Positions 44,314-52,695 of a stretch of DNA of 64,000 nucleotides are shown piece by piece (within the stretch, counting starts at the first letter, position 1; each line of letters opens with the position of its first letter). The notes under the pieces were generated by a model. That model had not been told where the DNA came from. It ran no database searches and saw nothing but the letters and a program-made list of their open reading frames with translations. Source of the DNA: Robertmurraya_A mangrovi (GTDB lineage: Bacteria; Bacillota; Bacilli; Bacillales; Cytobacillaceae); NCBI RefSeq assembly GCF_034427655.1, contig NZ_JAXOFX010000003.1:310001-374000 (forward strand), in the 5' to 3' direction. Made by a program: the position numbers and the translations under genes.

Positions 44314-44442
44314 GTTGCTTGACCTCTTAGTTGGTCGAGTTACCGTAATAATGTTTGATAGTTTCGATTTCTTGACTATTAGATTTAGAAGAATTAATAT
44401 TAATTATTATTTTCAGAAAATAGTAAAAGGAGAGATTTTCAA

Positions 44443-44823
44443 ATGGGTAAAAAAATAGATCATGTGGGAATTATGGTTAAGGATATTGAAAAATCAATAA
44501 AATTTTATGAAGATGTGGTTGGCTTTAAATTAAAGGCACATGTTCCACATTCGGATAGCGCTCTAAAACTTGCTTTTCTAGGATTTGAAGGTTCGGATGA
44601 AACTGAGCTAGAATTAATACAAGGTTATAATGACTCTCTACCAGCAGAAGGAAAAGTTCATCACCTGGCTGTAACAGTAGATAACATCGAAGAAGAATTT
44701 GATAGAGTGAAAGCGTTAGATGTCAAATTTGTTGATGATCATATCACTGTCCTTCCAAATGGATATCGTTACTTTTTCATTTATGGCCCTGAAGGTGAAT
44801 GGGTAGAGTTTTTCCAAAGATAA
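44443..44823 (+). CDS. glxA: VOC family glyoxalase (YwbC/GlxA-like)
   Basis: 126-residue lactoylglutathione-lyase-type enzyme. It starts KIDHVGIMVKDIEKSI and includes ELELIQGYND, GKVHHLAVTVDN and the end PEGEWVEFFQR, the same framework and length as Bacillus YwbC (GlxA), a glyoxalase I for methylglyoxal detoxification. Metal ligands would be the His in DHVG, Glu in ELELI, His in VHHLA and Glu in WVEFF. The ribosome site is AAAGGAGA. It is a single gene. Confidence 0.82.
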   Translation: MGKKIDHVGIMVKDIEKSIKFYEDVVGFKLKAHVPHSDSALKLAFLGFEGSDETELELIQGYNDSLPAEGKVHHLAVTVDNIEEEFDRVKALDVKFVDDHITVLPNGYRYFFIYGPEGEWVEFFQR

Positions 44824-44932
44824 CAGAGGATTAGGATTGTTTTGAAATTATGTTAAAATAATGAAAATAAACCCTATTCAAATAGGGATATTTACGTTAT
44901 ACTGATGAACGTAAACAACTACATAAACGTAA

Positions 44933-45021
44933 CCACAAGGGGAGCTGTATGGCTGAGAGTGAGCAGATTTGTCTGTTCTGACCCTTTGAACCTGTTAGTT
45001 AATGCTAGCGCAGGAATGTGG
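44933..45021 (+). ncRNA. TPP riboswitch (THI element)
   Basis: P1 is closed by CCACA (44933-44937) and TGTGG (45017-45021). The conserved blocks are all there: GGGGAGC, GGCTGAGAG, ACCCTTTGAACCTG and TAATGCTAGCGCAGG. It controls the thiamine transporter gene that follows. Confidence 0.95.
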
Positions 45022-45058
45022 ATTGATAGATGAAATTAATTTTGTCTGCTTTCAATAT

Positions 45059-45101
45059 CTCCCTTGAGGTTGTGTTTAAACTTGGAAAGGGAGGTTTTTT
45101 T
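45059..45101 (+). terminator. TPP-riboswitch expression platform: terminator that contains the Shine-Dalgarno
   Basis: CTCCCTT (45059-45065) can pair with AAGGGAG (45087-45093). The 3' arm is the thiT ribosome site AAGGGAGG and is followed by seven T that directly touch the ATG at 45102. Folding would both stop transcription and hide the ribosome site. Confidence 0.75.
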
Positions 45102-45698
45102 ATGAAAAAAATGGGGTTATTACCAATGATTGAGGCATCTTTTTTCGCTGCATTTGCATTAATTTTAGATTTATTGCCTTCAATCAAAGTTTCACCGTCA
45201 ATTTCAATTTCTTTTGCAATGGTTCCAATCTTTATCGTTGCATTCCGCTGGGGGTTCAAAGTAGCTTTGGCATCAGGTTTCCTATGGGGCTTATTGCAAG
45301 TAGCAGTTGGGGACATTTATTTCTTAAGCCCAGTACAATTTGTTATTGAGTATTTTATTGCCTTTGCTTTTATTGGATTTGCTGGACTATTTTATCAAGT
45401 GATTCAAAAATGTGTGAAAAATGGAGATAAGAAAAATTTAATGATTTGGATTGTCATTGCTACTTTTATTGGAAGTGTAGCTCGTTATTTCTGGCATTTT
45501 GTTGCCGGTTTCGTATTCTGGGGTGAATATGCACCAGAAGGACAATCACCAATGGTCTATTCATTAATCGTAAATGGTTCAACTATGCTAGGAGCATTTG
45601 TTCTTTGCTCGATTGTTTTAGCGATCTTACTTTCCACTTCATCACGTTTGATACAAACAAAGAATCATTATTCAGCAATGGATAAAAAAGCTTCTTAA
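45102..45698 (+). CDS. thiT: Thiamine ECF transporter S component ThiT
   Basis: Membrane substrate-binding subunit for thiamine, working with the shared ECF energy module. 198 residues from ATG 45102 (a longer frame from 45030 crosses the riboswitch platform and is rejected). About six TM helices; conserved family segments include AFRWGFKVALASGFLWGLLQ and the aromatic thiamine pocket region WHFVAGFVFWGEYAP. The TPP riboswitch upstream confirms the role. A terminator follows. Confidence 0.94.
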   Translation: MKKMGLLPMIEASFFAAFALILDLLPSIKVSPSISISFAMVPIFIVAFRWGFKVALASGFLWGLLQVAVGDIYFLSPVQFVIEYFIAFAFIGFAGLFYQVIQKCVKNGDKKNLMIWIVIATFIGSVARYFWHFVAGFVFWGEYAPEGQSPMVYSLIVNGSTMLGAFVLCSIVLAILLSTSSRLIQTKNHYSAMDKKAS

Positions 45699-45710
45699 TA
45701 GATAGGTGAG

Positions 45711-45746
45711 AAACAAGCATGAATTGTGGATGCTTGTTTTTTTTAT
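45711..45746 (+). terminator. Intrinsic terminator
   Basis: AAACAAGCAT with ATGCTTGTTT and a T-run, after thiT. Confidence 0.88.
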
Positions 45747-45860
45747 GACTTCTTTTCCAAGCAAATTAGAATGAGGCATGATTGGACCGGTTACATTAAA
45801 TAGAAGGCTTTTACAGTGATAGTACTTTTGATTATTATACGAAGGAATGGTGGAGGAATT

Positions 45861-46643
45861 ATGAAAAGGTGCCTAGTTGTTTTCATTTCAATCTTGCTTA
45901 CCATTTTTGCTACTTTAACAAGTAATGCCCAGACCCAACAGAAAAAAGCTGCCATTATTATAGACGACTTTGGTGGTGGAATTGGAGGAGTAAAAGAGTT
46001 TTTAGAAGGGGATGTACCGATTACGGTGGCTGTCATGCCATTTACGGAAACATCTAAGGAGCATGCAGAGTGGGCTCATAAAAATGGATTTGAAGTCATG
46101 GTCCATTTACCGATGCAGCCCAAAAAGGGGAAAATGTCATGGTTAGGTCCAAAACCCATTACAGCAGATTTACCTTTAGAGGAAGTAAGGAAACGTGTAA
46201 CAGAAGCAATTGATAGTGTTCCATATGCTTTAGGTTTAAACAATCATATGGGCTCGTTAGTTGTTGAAAAGGAAGATATTGTAAGGGTTATAGTTGAGGT
46301 AGCGAAAGAGAAGAGACTTTATATTGTTGATAGTGCTACTAGTTCAAAATCAAAATTTCCTAAAGTAGCAAAAGAACTAGGTGTTCCTATTATCAAAAGA
46401 GACGTATTTTTGGATGATGTAGCCTCCATCCCGCATGTGAAAAAACAGATGTCTCTATTAGCGAAAATCACTGAACAAGAGGGGACCGGAGTTGCGATAG
46501 GTCATGTTGGAGTAACTGGAAAGGTTTGCTCAACTGGTATATTTGAATCAGCAAAAGAATTAGAAAAAAGAAAGATCACAATTGTGCCTGTTTCTGATAT
46601 TCTCTCAAATGAAATTAAAATTAAGTACCTTCAATTATATTAG
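45861..46643 (+). CDS. Divergent polysaccharide deacetylase family protein (YibQ-like)
   Basis: 260 residues from ATG 45861 (GGAGG upstream), with a signal peptide (MKRCLVVFISILLTIFATL, cleavage near SNA). It belongs to the divergent polysaccharide deacetylase group: AIIIDDFGGG near residue 34 corresponds to the NodB DD region, with FEVMVHLPMQP and LGLNNHMGS as further motifs and GHVGVTGK near the end. Secreted or membrane-associated; cell-wall sugar deacetylation is assumed, not shown. Its stop codon lies inside a small palindrome. Confidence 0.85.
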   Translation: MKRCLVVFISILLTIFATLTSNAQTQQKKAAIIIDDFGGGIGGVKEFLEGDVPITVAVMPFTETSKEHAEWAHKNGFEVMVHLPMQPKKGKMSWLGPKPITADLPLEEVRKRVTEAIDSVPYALGLNNHMGSLVVEKEDIVRVIVEVAKEKRLYIVDSATSSKSKFPKVAKELGVPIIKRDVFLDDVASIPHVKKQMSLLAKITEQEGTGVAIGHVGVTGKVCSTGIFESAKELEKRKITIVPVSDILSNEIKIKYLQLY

Positions 46644-46665
46644 GTGCCTGTCACCTGTAAAACAG

Positions 46666-46732
46666 TTGACATATAATTGAAATATAATTGTAATATGGAT
46701 TGATTGACAGCTAGCAAAAAGTGTTTTATATT
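46666..46732 (+). promoter_or_regulatory. Two tandem sigma-A promoters upstream of the SAM riboswitch
   Basis: First: TTGACA (46666-46671), 17-bp spacer, TGTAAT (46689-46694). Second: TTGACA (46704-46709), 17-bp spacer, TATATT (46727-46732). The second would start RNA about 20 nt before the aptamer. Confidence 0.7.
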
Positions 46733-46760
46733 TAATCCTATAAACTTAATACGAATTAAT

Positions 46761-46867
46761 TCTTATCCAGAGAGGTAGAGGGATTTGGCCCTATGACACC
46801 TCGGCAGCAGGCTCACATTGAGAACTGTGCTAATTCCAACAAGCTATTTGAGCTTGACAGATAAGAT
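46761..46867 (+). ncRNA. SAM-I riboswitch (S-box)
   Basis: The P1 strands TCTTATC (46761-46767) and GATAAGA (46860-46866) close the aptamer. Conserved parts include CAGAGAGGTAGAGGGA, GGCCCTATGACACCTCGGCAGC, AATTCC and the P4 hairpin CAAGCT...AGCTTG. High SAM would favour the terminator downstream. Confidence 0.93.
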
Positions 46868-46887
46868 GAGCTGATGATTATAAACCC

Positions 46888-46934
46888 AACCTCTTCTTAT
46901 TGTTCCGGAATGGCGATAAGGAGAGGTTTTTTAT
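46888..46934 (+). terminator. Riboswitch-controlled terminator
   Basis: AACCTCTTCTTAT (46888-46900) with ATAAGGAGAGGTT (46916-46928), then TTTTA. Its 5' part can compete with P1 of the SAM aptamer. Confidence 0.85.
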
Positions 46935-46954
46935 TTTTGTCAGGAGGATTTACA

Positions 46955-47102
46955 ATGAGTGAATTAGATACGAAAGAAAAATTAATTGATGAATTGCTCC
47001 TATTAGGAGTTTATAAAAAAGGAAATTTACAGCTATTTGAATTACCGATAACGGATTTAGAAGAGGAAATTAGAAAGATAAAAAAAGGGAATAGTTCATA
47101 GT
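46955..47102 (+). CDS. FbpA-like small protein, 48 residues, SAM-riboswitch controlled
   Basis: 48 residues from ATG 46955 after CAGGAGG; the frame from 46874 overlaps the terminator and is rejected. The protein (MSELDTKEKLIDELLLLGVYKKGNLQLFELPITDLEEEI...) has the core of the Fur-regulated basic protein FbpA family, LIDELLxLGVYKKxxxQLFEL. Despite the family name, control here is by SAM. It may be an RNA-chaperone-like or adaptor protein. The next gene, an alpha/beta hydrolase, starts 26 bp after it and is in the same operon. The last base given may differ by one. Confidence 0.7.
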
Positions 47103-47127
47103 TGAGAGAAGGGATGGCGGGGGAAGT

Positions 47128-47937
47128 ATGTACAAACAGATACATATAAATTGGAATAACAAAAAGCTGGCTGGAACCATTCACTATCCTCTAGAAGAAA
47201 GGGAATATGGCACAACTAAGTCTATTTACCCTTTAGTGATTATATGTCATGGATTTGTAGGCAGTAGAATAGGGGTTAATCGCTTATTCGTCAAAACAGC
47301 CGAGGAGTTAATTAAAGAAAATTGCATAGTAGTAAGGTTTGACTATTCCGGATGCGGAGAAAGTGAAGGACATTATGGAGACACTTGTTTAGATGAACTG
47401 ATTGACCAAACAACAGTAGTCATTGATTATGCTCTTGGGCTATCCCATGTTGATAAGGAAAGAGTATTCCTTCTAGGTCATAGTTTGGGTGGAGCTACGG
47501 CGCTTCTTACGGTTGTTCGGGATACTTGTATAAAACATCTAATCATGTGGTCTGCTGTAGCCAAACCTTTTGAAGATATCACCAATATAGTGGGAACAAA
47601 CTTAGTCAGAGGGCTTGGCTCTACTAATAAATTGGATTATTTAGGTTATTCTTTTAGCAATAAGTTCTTTGAGTCATTAAAAAAGTATCAACCATTAAAA
47701 GAATTAGAACGATTTACGGGAGATGTATTACTTATCCATGGTAAGTCAGATGAAGAAATTCCGGTTGCTTATTGTACACAATACAACGAAGCATTTAACA
47801 AGAGAGTTCAAGGATTAACTAATAGAGTTGAAGTTGATTCAGCTAATCATACTTATTCATGTGAACAATCTTTTAGAGAATTAATAGCTAAGACAAAAGA
47901 GTGGGTAAGTGTGAGGACGAGTCAGCAACTTGTGTAG
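47128..47937 (+). CDS. Alpha/beta hydrolase, SAM-riboswitch controlled
   Basis: Serine hydrolase of 269 residues. The oxyanion loop is ICHGFVGS (near residue 39), the nucleophile Ser in GHSLGG (near 119), the acid probably Asp in GKSDEEIP and the His in ANHTYS. Relatives are esterases or dienelactone-hydrolase-like enzymes (COG1073 type). The SAM riboswitch suggests a link with methionine or sulphur metabolism, perhaps a thioester or homoserine derivative, but no substrate is evident. The ribosome site is GGGGGAAG. Confidence 0.82.
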   Translation: MYKQIHINWNNKKLAGTIHYPLEEREYGTTKSIYPLVIICHGFVGSRIGVNRLFVKTAEELIKENCIVVRFDYSGCGESEGHYGDTCLDELIDQTTVVIDYALGLSHVDKERVFLLGHSLGGATALLTVVRDTCIKHLIMWSAVAKPFEDITNIVGTNLVRGLGSTNKLDYLGYSFSNKFFESLKKYQPLKELERFTGDVLLIHGKSDEEIPVAYCTQYNEAFNKRVQGLTNRVEVDSANHTYSCEQSFRELIAKTKEWVSVRTSQQLV

Positions 47938-47941
47938 CCAG

Positions 47942-47985
47942 AAAGAAGTGAGAAGTAAGTAATTATCCTACTCCATCACTTCTTT
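47942..47985. terminator. Bidirectional terminator
   Basis: AAAGAAGTGA (47942-47951) with TCACTTCTTT (47976-47985), between convergent genes. Confidence 0.65.
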
Positions 47986-48919
47986 AATTGGCCGTTTCTT
48001 TGATTTCTGTACTATCAATTGGCACCTCTTCAGGCAACTTTTTAGAAGCACTAGGAACTTTACGTGGCTCAAATTCTATATCATCTGATGAAAATAATCT
48101 TATATTTACGGAGCCCCCGTACTTTCTAGCTAAAATGAGTATGGGTTGGGAGTAATTATTTTGAAAAGTAAAGTCCGGGCCATACCAACTCACGGTTGCG
48201 TCTCTCCCAGGAGGTACATAAGGAACGCGCTTACTGTGGGAATATCTTTGCAGTATCTTCACCCCAGCCCGATCAACTGCGTTAAATAGGGTAGAGGATA
48301 CTTGACAGATTCCTCCACCAATATCTTCTGATAATTCCCCTCTAACGATGACGGGTGCACGCATATATCCTTTTTTTACCGTGCGTTTTCCAACCACTTT
48401 ATTAAATGAAAATGTTTCTCCAGGAAAGATGACATGATTATTTATTGCTTCAGTAGCTAAGTTAATATTATGAGAGCGTGTTTGGTTATGGTTGTTAAAG
48501 TAAGTCACATATTGACCAATTTGTTTTACTCTAATTTGTGCCAATAAATCTCGATCCACACGTGGGTGCACAGGGAGAGTTGGAACGCTAATAATAGAAG
48601 TATCCTGCCTAAACATACTAGTGAGAAATAATTCTGTGAATTTTTCTTTGTAAAGCTTATGTCCTACTTTTTCTGATATAAATGCTCCATTATGGTTGAT
48701 TTTAGCATTAACGGCTGGTTCATAAACCTTAGCCTCAATTTGGTCTAAAAAACGAAGATACTTATCTTGATTGATTACCTCAGAACCGGGAATAGGAAGT
48801 AAGAATTCCTTTTTGTCTACGACTGCTAGCGTATCTTCTTTTTCTTTTATTGTTAATTGACCAGTCCCAACCGTTTGCTGTGTAAGCAGAAGCAGACCAA
48901 TAACCCATATAAATTTCAT
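47984..48919 (-). CDS. VanW family protein
   Basis: 311 residues with an N-terminal signal peptide or anchor (MKFIWVIGLLLL). The C-terminal two thirds is a VanW domain: RSHNINLATEAINNHVI, GETFSFNKVVG, DIGGGICQVSSTLFN and the end FTFQNNYSQPI. The family occurs in vancomycin-resistance clusters and widely in Bacillus (YoaR-like) but its function is not settled; a surface role near the cell wall is likely. The last 35 residues are polar. The ribosome site is GGAGG. Confidence 0.87.
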   Translation of the reverse strand: MKFIWVIGLLLLTQQTVGTGQLTIKEKEDTLAVVDKKEFLLPIPGSEVINQDKYLRFLDQIEAKVYEPAVNAKINHNGAFISEKVGHKLYKEKFTELFLTSMFRQDTSIISVPTLPVHPRVDRDLLAQIRVKQIGQYVTYFNNHNQTRSHNINLATEAINNHVIFPGETFSFNKVVGKRTVKKGYMRAPVIVRGELSEDIGGGICQVSSTLFNAVDRAGVKILQRYSHSKRVPYVPPGRDATVSWYGPDFTFQNNYSQPILILARKYGGSVNIRLFSSDDIEFEPRKVPSASKKLPEEVPIDSTEIKETAN

Positions 48920-49004
48920 TACTAGTGCCTCCTGAAAATGACATCAATATAGGTTTTATAAAATTAGCCAAGATTATACAAGCTATTACACCAATTTTTG
49001 CGTG

Positions 49005-49862
49005 CTATTGAACCAAATCTTTTGCTACTAAAATAATTTCTGCCGTGATTGGTGAGAGGTGATCCATTGATTTTACGGCTATTCCTAATTCACGATAGAG
49101 AGAAGGCGTCAGTGAATGCACATTAACATTTGGAATTTGAGAGGGTAATGCTAACTTAGGTAATATACATAAACCAAAGCCTTCTTGAACCATGGTTAGG
49201 ATTGTTGATACATCTTGAATCTCATAACGAATATTAGGGTTAATTCCAATTTCTTCAAAAATAGATTGAATAATTTGATCTGAATCCCCTTTATGGATAA
49301 CATAACAATACTCTTCTATACTTTTGATGTTAATAGCAGGATGATTTTGGAATAATGTTTTTGGACTGAATAATAATAATTCATCTTTAAGTAGAGGGAT
49401 ATATTGTATATCACCTTCTTGTCTTGAAACAAAGCCTACATCAATCTCTCCATTCTGAATCCATTCATGGACAGAATCATTTCCCCCCTCAAAAATGATT
49501 AATTCAATTCCAGGAAAATGTTGTTTGAAATAACGAATGATAGGAGGCATCAATTTTGATAAACTAGGAATCGTACCCACTCTAATCGTTCCTTCATCAA
49601 ATCCATTAAAAGAGGCCGCTTCTTGCCTCATCACATTTTGTATTTGAATGATTTCTCGAATATGCTTAAGTACTCGTTCGCCAATTTTAGTTGTAGTTAT
49701 TCCAGTTTTACTGCGATTTAATAATTTGACTCCTAAGTCTTTCTCCAAACTATTAATCATTTGTGAAACAGCTGACTGAGTATAGCCTAACTTGTCAGCA
49801 GCTTTTGTAAAGCTCTTCGTTTCTACCACTTTTATATACACCTGATAATGTAAAAAATTCAT
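49005..49862 (-). CDS. LysR family transcriptional regulator
   Basis: 285 residues. The N-terminal winged HTH reads FTKAADKLGYTQSAVSQMINSLE (about residues 18-40). An effector domain with periplasmic-binding-protein-like fold follows (GTIPSLSKLMPPIIRYF and on). It diverges from the SagB-type gene and should regulate it, in the standard LysR arrangement; three AATTT(T)ACTA copies lie between them. The inducer is unknown. Its own ATG is 5 bases from the region of these repeats. Confidence 0.88.
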   Translation of the reverse strand: MNFLHYQVYIKVVETKSFTKAADKLGYTQSAVSQMINSLEKDLGVKLLNRSKTGITTTKIGERVLKHIREIIQIQNVMRQEAASFNGFDEGTIRVGTIPSLSKLMPPIIRYFKQHFPGIELIIFEGGNDSVHEWIQNGEIDVGFVSRQEGDIQYIPLLKDELLLFSPKTLFQNHPAINIKSIEEYCYVIHKGDSDQIIQSIFEEIGINPNIRYEIQDVSTILTMVQEGFGLCILPKLALPSQIPNVNVHSLTPSLYRELGIAVKSMDHLSPITAEIILVAKDLVQ

Positions 49863-49883
49863 TCATTCAACTCCATGCATTAG

Positions 49884-49941
49884 AATTTACTAATATTAAA
49901 GATTAAAAAGTATAATTTTACTAATACGATAAATTTTACTA
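49884..49941. promoter_or_regulatory. Putative LysR operator with three repeats
   Basis: AATTTACTA at 49884-49892, AATTTTACTA at 49914-49923 and 49932-49941, in the divergent gap. The steps are 30 and 18 bp. Probable binding region for the LysR regulator; inference from position. Confidence 0.5.
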
Positions 49942-49981
49942 TACTGATGATTAGATGATATTACAAGAAAGAAGGGTTTAT

Positions 49982-50776
49982 ATGTTAAGAACAAGGTTTG
50001 ATTTATGTGATGAATTTTTAAAAGAAACGAGTTATTCATTAAAGACAATGGATAAGGATTTGTTTAAAGGCTATGATCCAGCTAAGAGACCAGAAACTTA
50101 CTTAACCTATCCTGAGGCAGCTGTTCAAATTAAGCTGGGAAAACCTGATTTTAGTCAATATGAAGAAATCAATCTGTGGAAACTATTAGGTAGTAGACGA
50201 TCGAAACGAAATTTTGTCGAGCAACCACTTTCTTTAAATGAATTAAACATCTTACTATGGGGGACTCAAGGAATTACAGCAGATATGGGTGATTATCAAT
50301 TAAGAACGAGTTGTTCAGCGGGTGCTCTATTTCCTATTGAGACCTATCTTTTAATTAATTTTGTAGAAGGAGTTCAACCAGGTCTATATCATTTGAATGT
50401 GAAAGATTGGATATTAGAAGGTTTAAAGATTCAGGACGTATCTGATTTTGCTTTTACAGTAACTGATCATCAAGAAATGGCTAAAGTAGCTGGAGTGAAT
50501 TTTGTCTGGACGGCAATGCTAGAGAGAACTAGAGCCAAATATAAAGAAAGAGCCTATCGATATATTTTATGGGACGCTGGGCATGTCTCCCAAAACCTAC
50601 ATACTGTTGCTAACGGAATGGGATTAGGTGTATGTACAATGGGTCACTGGTATGATGTAGAAATGAATGAGTTTCTAGGAATCAATGGGAAAGAGCATAT
50701 GTCGATATTGATGGCATCTGTTGGAAAAATAAATGGGGTAGATTGGAAAGAGGATCGTAGACCACCAAAGATATAA
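49982..50776 (+). CDS. SagB/ThcOx family dehydrogenase (nitroreductase fold)
   Basis: FMN-dependent oxidoreductase-type protein of 264 residues, start ATG 49982 after AAGAAGGG. The landmarks are SRRSKRNFVEQPLS near residue 73, the RTSCSAGALFPIETYL region near residue 110 and AGHVSQNLHTVANGMGLG near residue 205, all typical of SagB/ThcOx enzymes. In natural-product clusters these oxidise azolines, but no precursor, cyclodehydratase or transporter gene is near, so a stand-alone role is likely. Control by the divergent LysR gene is expected. Confidence 0.85.
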   Translation: MLRTRFDLCDEFLKETSYSLKTMDKDLFKGYDPAKRPETYLTYPEAAVQIKLGKPDFSQYEEINLWKLLGSRRSKRNFVEQPLSLNELNILLWGTQGITADMGDYQLRTSCSAGALFPIETYLLINFVEGVQPGLYHLNVKDWILEGLKIQDVSDFAFTVTDHQEMAKVAGVNFVWTAMLERTRAKYKERAYRYILWDAGHVSQNLHTVANGMGLGVCTMGHWYDVEMNEFLGINGKEHMSILMASVGKINGVDWKEDRRPPKI

Positions 50777-50789
50777 TAAGAAGATGACA

Positions 50790-50824
50790 AAGATGGTGTG
50801 ATACATACACCGTCTCTTTTTTTG
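50790..50824 (+). terminator. Intrinsic terminator
   Basis: AGATGGTGT with ACACCGTCT, followed by CTTTTTTT, after the SagB-type gene. Confidence 0.85.
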
Positions 50825-51059
50825 TTCATTCACAATCTTATACTAGTATAAAATACTTAGTCATTTCGTAATATTTGTAACAAAAACTTAATAAATTCGT
50901 CGGACTTTAACACAGATGTCGAAATAGATGGTATTATGTAAGAGTAATATTAATTGATTATCATTATAGTAAAATATTATCATTATTTAAATATAATAAA
51001 AATTTATATCTGTTACTTTGGGAAATATATTCGTGTAATAGCAGTAGTAAGGAGTCGTC

Positions 51060-52508
51060 ATGATCAAACGTATTTTACCCATTTTGTTTATATTATTAGT
51101 AGTTATAGCTTGTGAATTTCGGAATGAAGAGCAAGTTTTGCCAGTAGAAACGAAGACGAAAAATGAAGAAGTGATTAAATCCACTTCATCAAAATACCCT
51201 GGTATAGAAGTAGAAAGTAAAATTGTTGAAAATGACCACTATCGCTACGCAGTCCATTATCCCATTTTTAATAAATCGAAAATTGATACACAAGTAAGAA
51301 GTATCTTGAATGATAGAATTAATACGTTTGTGGAGAAGTTTACAAATAAAGAAAAAATCGAGGGTTGGCCACATCATTATAATGTCGACTTTAGAATTGA
51401 GTACTTAACAAAAGAATTGGTTTCTCTTGTTTTTACAGAATCCACCTTCTTAGGTGATGAAAAAGTGATCAAAGAGCGTACCATTCCTATGAATTTTTAT
51501 TTAGAGACAGGTAAACAAATTATCTTGGAAGATATCTTTTTAAATGAAGGGTATTTAGAGAAGTTATCTAAAATATCTGTTGAACAATTAAAGAGCGACG
51601 ATACAATTAAGAAATCTCTTCAATCAGACTGGTTAAATATAGGAACTAAACCGATTCGATCCAATTTTCGACAATTTCATTTTACCAATAAAGAGCTCAC
51701 CATTCAGTTTGGAGAAAATCAAGTAGGCCCAGAGGAAATTGGATCACCTGTAATTGTCATTAGCTGGGATGAATTAGAGTTTCTAATTAAAGATGATTTT
51801 CTTCCATTATTAGAAAAAGAAAAGCGTAATAAAAAAGATAAGGAAGAGAAGAAGGTTGTAACCGAGAAGAAAACAAAAGAAAAAACAAAAAAGAGCAAAA
51901 AAGGGTCAGTTAAAAAAAGAGTGGCATTTACATTTGATGATGGCCCACATGGTCAATATACTAAAGAAATCTTAGATTATTTTGACGACAATCATGGAAA
52001 AGCAACATTCTTTGTTTTAGGAAATAGAGTCAATTACTATCCCGAATTGATTACAAGGATTCATGAAGAAGGTCATGAAATAGGGAATCATACTTGGAAT
52101 CATAAACAACTAACCCTACTAAAGAATTCTGATATTGAATCGCAACTTAAAAAAACTTCAAAAGCAATTTACTCCATTACTGGGACGAAACCTACCTTAT
52201 TGCGTCCCCCATATGGATCTACTAATCAGGTTGTCTCTGAAGTGGTGAACTTACCTATCATCCTTTGGTCTATTGATACACTTGATTGGAAAAGCCGAAA
52301 TACGAAAACAATTGTTAATCACGTAATGACCAATGTAACAGATGGAGATATCATATTGATGCATGATATTCATCAATCTTCTGCAGACGCAGTAAAAATA
52401 TTGCTAGAAAAATTATCTGAACAAGGCTATGAATTTGTAACAGTCAGTGAAATCCTTGGTTTTAATGAGGATCATGTCCCAGTATCAGGTAAAGTTTATA
52501 GGAAATAA
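51060..52508 (+). CDS. pdaC: Peptidoglycan/polysaccharide deacetylase (PdaC-like lipoprotein)
   Basis: 482 residues. The N-terminus is a lipoprotein signal with lipobox VIAC (Cys19). A DUF4163/RsiV-like region covers about residues 40-245, a charged linker follows (KKDKEEKK...), then a NodB deacetylase domain (about 285-470). Catalytic Asp is in TFDDGPHG, zinc His in GNHTWNH, and RPPYGS, LWSIDTLDW and LMHDIH complete the motifs. The layout equals Bacillus PdaC (YjeA), which deacetylates N-acetylmuramic acid and affects lysozyme resistance. The family is sure, the exact substrate inferred. Confidence 0.9.
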   Translation: MIKRILPILFILLVVIACEFRNEEQVLPVETKTKNEEVIKSTSSKYPGIEVESKIVENDHYRYAVHYPIFNKSKIDTQVRSILNDRINTFVEKFTNKEKIEGWPHHYNVDFRIEYLTKELVSLVFTESTFLGDEKVIKERTIPMNFYLETGKQIILEDIFLNEGYLEKLSKISVEQLKSDDTIKKSLQSDWLNIGTKPIRSNFRQFHFTNKELTIQFGENQVGPEEIGSPVIVISWDELEFLIKDDFLPLLEKEKRNKKDKEEKKVVTEKKTKEKTKKSKKGSVKKRVAFTFDDGPHGQYTKEILDYFDDNHGKATFFVLGNRVNYYPELITRIHEEGHEIGNHTWNHKQLTLLKNSDIESQLKKTSKAIYSITGTKPTLLRPPYGSTNQVVSEVVNLPIILWSIDTLDWKSRNTKTIVNHVMTNVTDGDIILMHDIHQSSADAVKILLEKLSEQGYEFVTVSEILGFNEDHVPVSGKVYRK

Positions 52509-52543
52509 AAAATAATCACTTATATATAGGTGGTTATTTTTTT
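52509..52543 (+). terminator. Intrinsic terminator
   Basis: AATAATCAC with GTGGTTATT, followed by a run of T, after pdaC. Confidence 0.8.
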
Positions 52544-52695
52544 CGTATTAACTACATAAATGTTTGTTATGTTAAATACTTTCTGTTGTATACGGTTTGT
52601 CCTATTAGTTATCTATATAGAACCCAATTATTCATACGCCAAAAAAGTATAATTAGAAGTTATTAACTAAAACTAATAAAAAGGAAGGTGAGGAA

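Noticed and set aside
45005..45316. Minus-strand frame over the TPP riboswitch and thiT
   Set aside because: Antisense shadow of thiT and its leader; no ribosome site.
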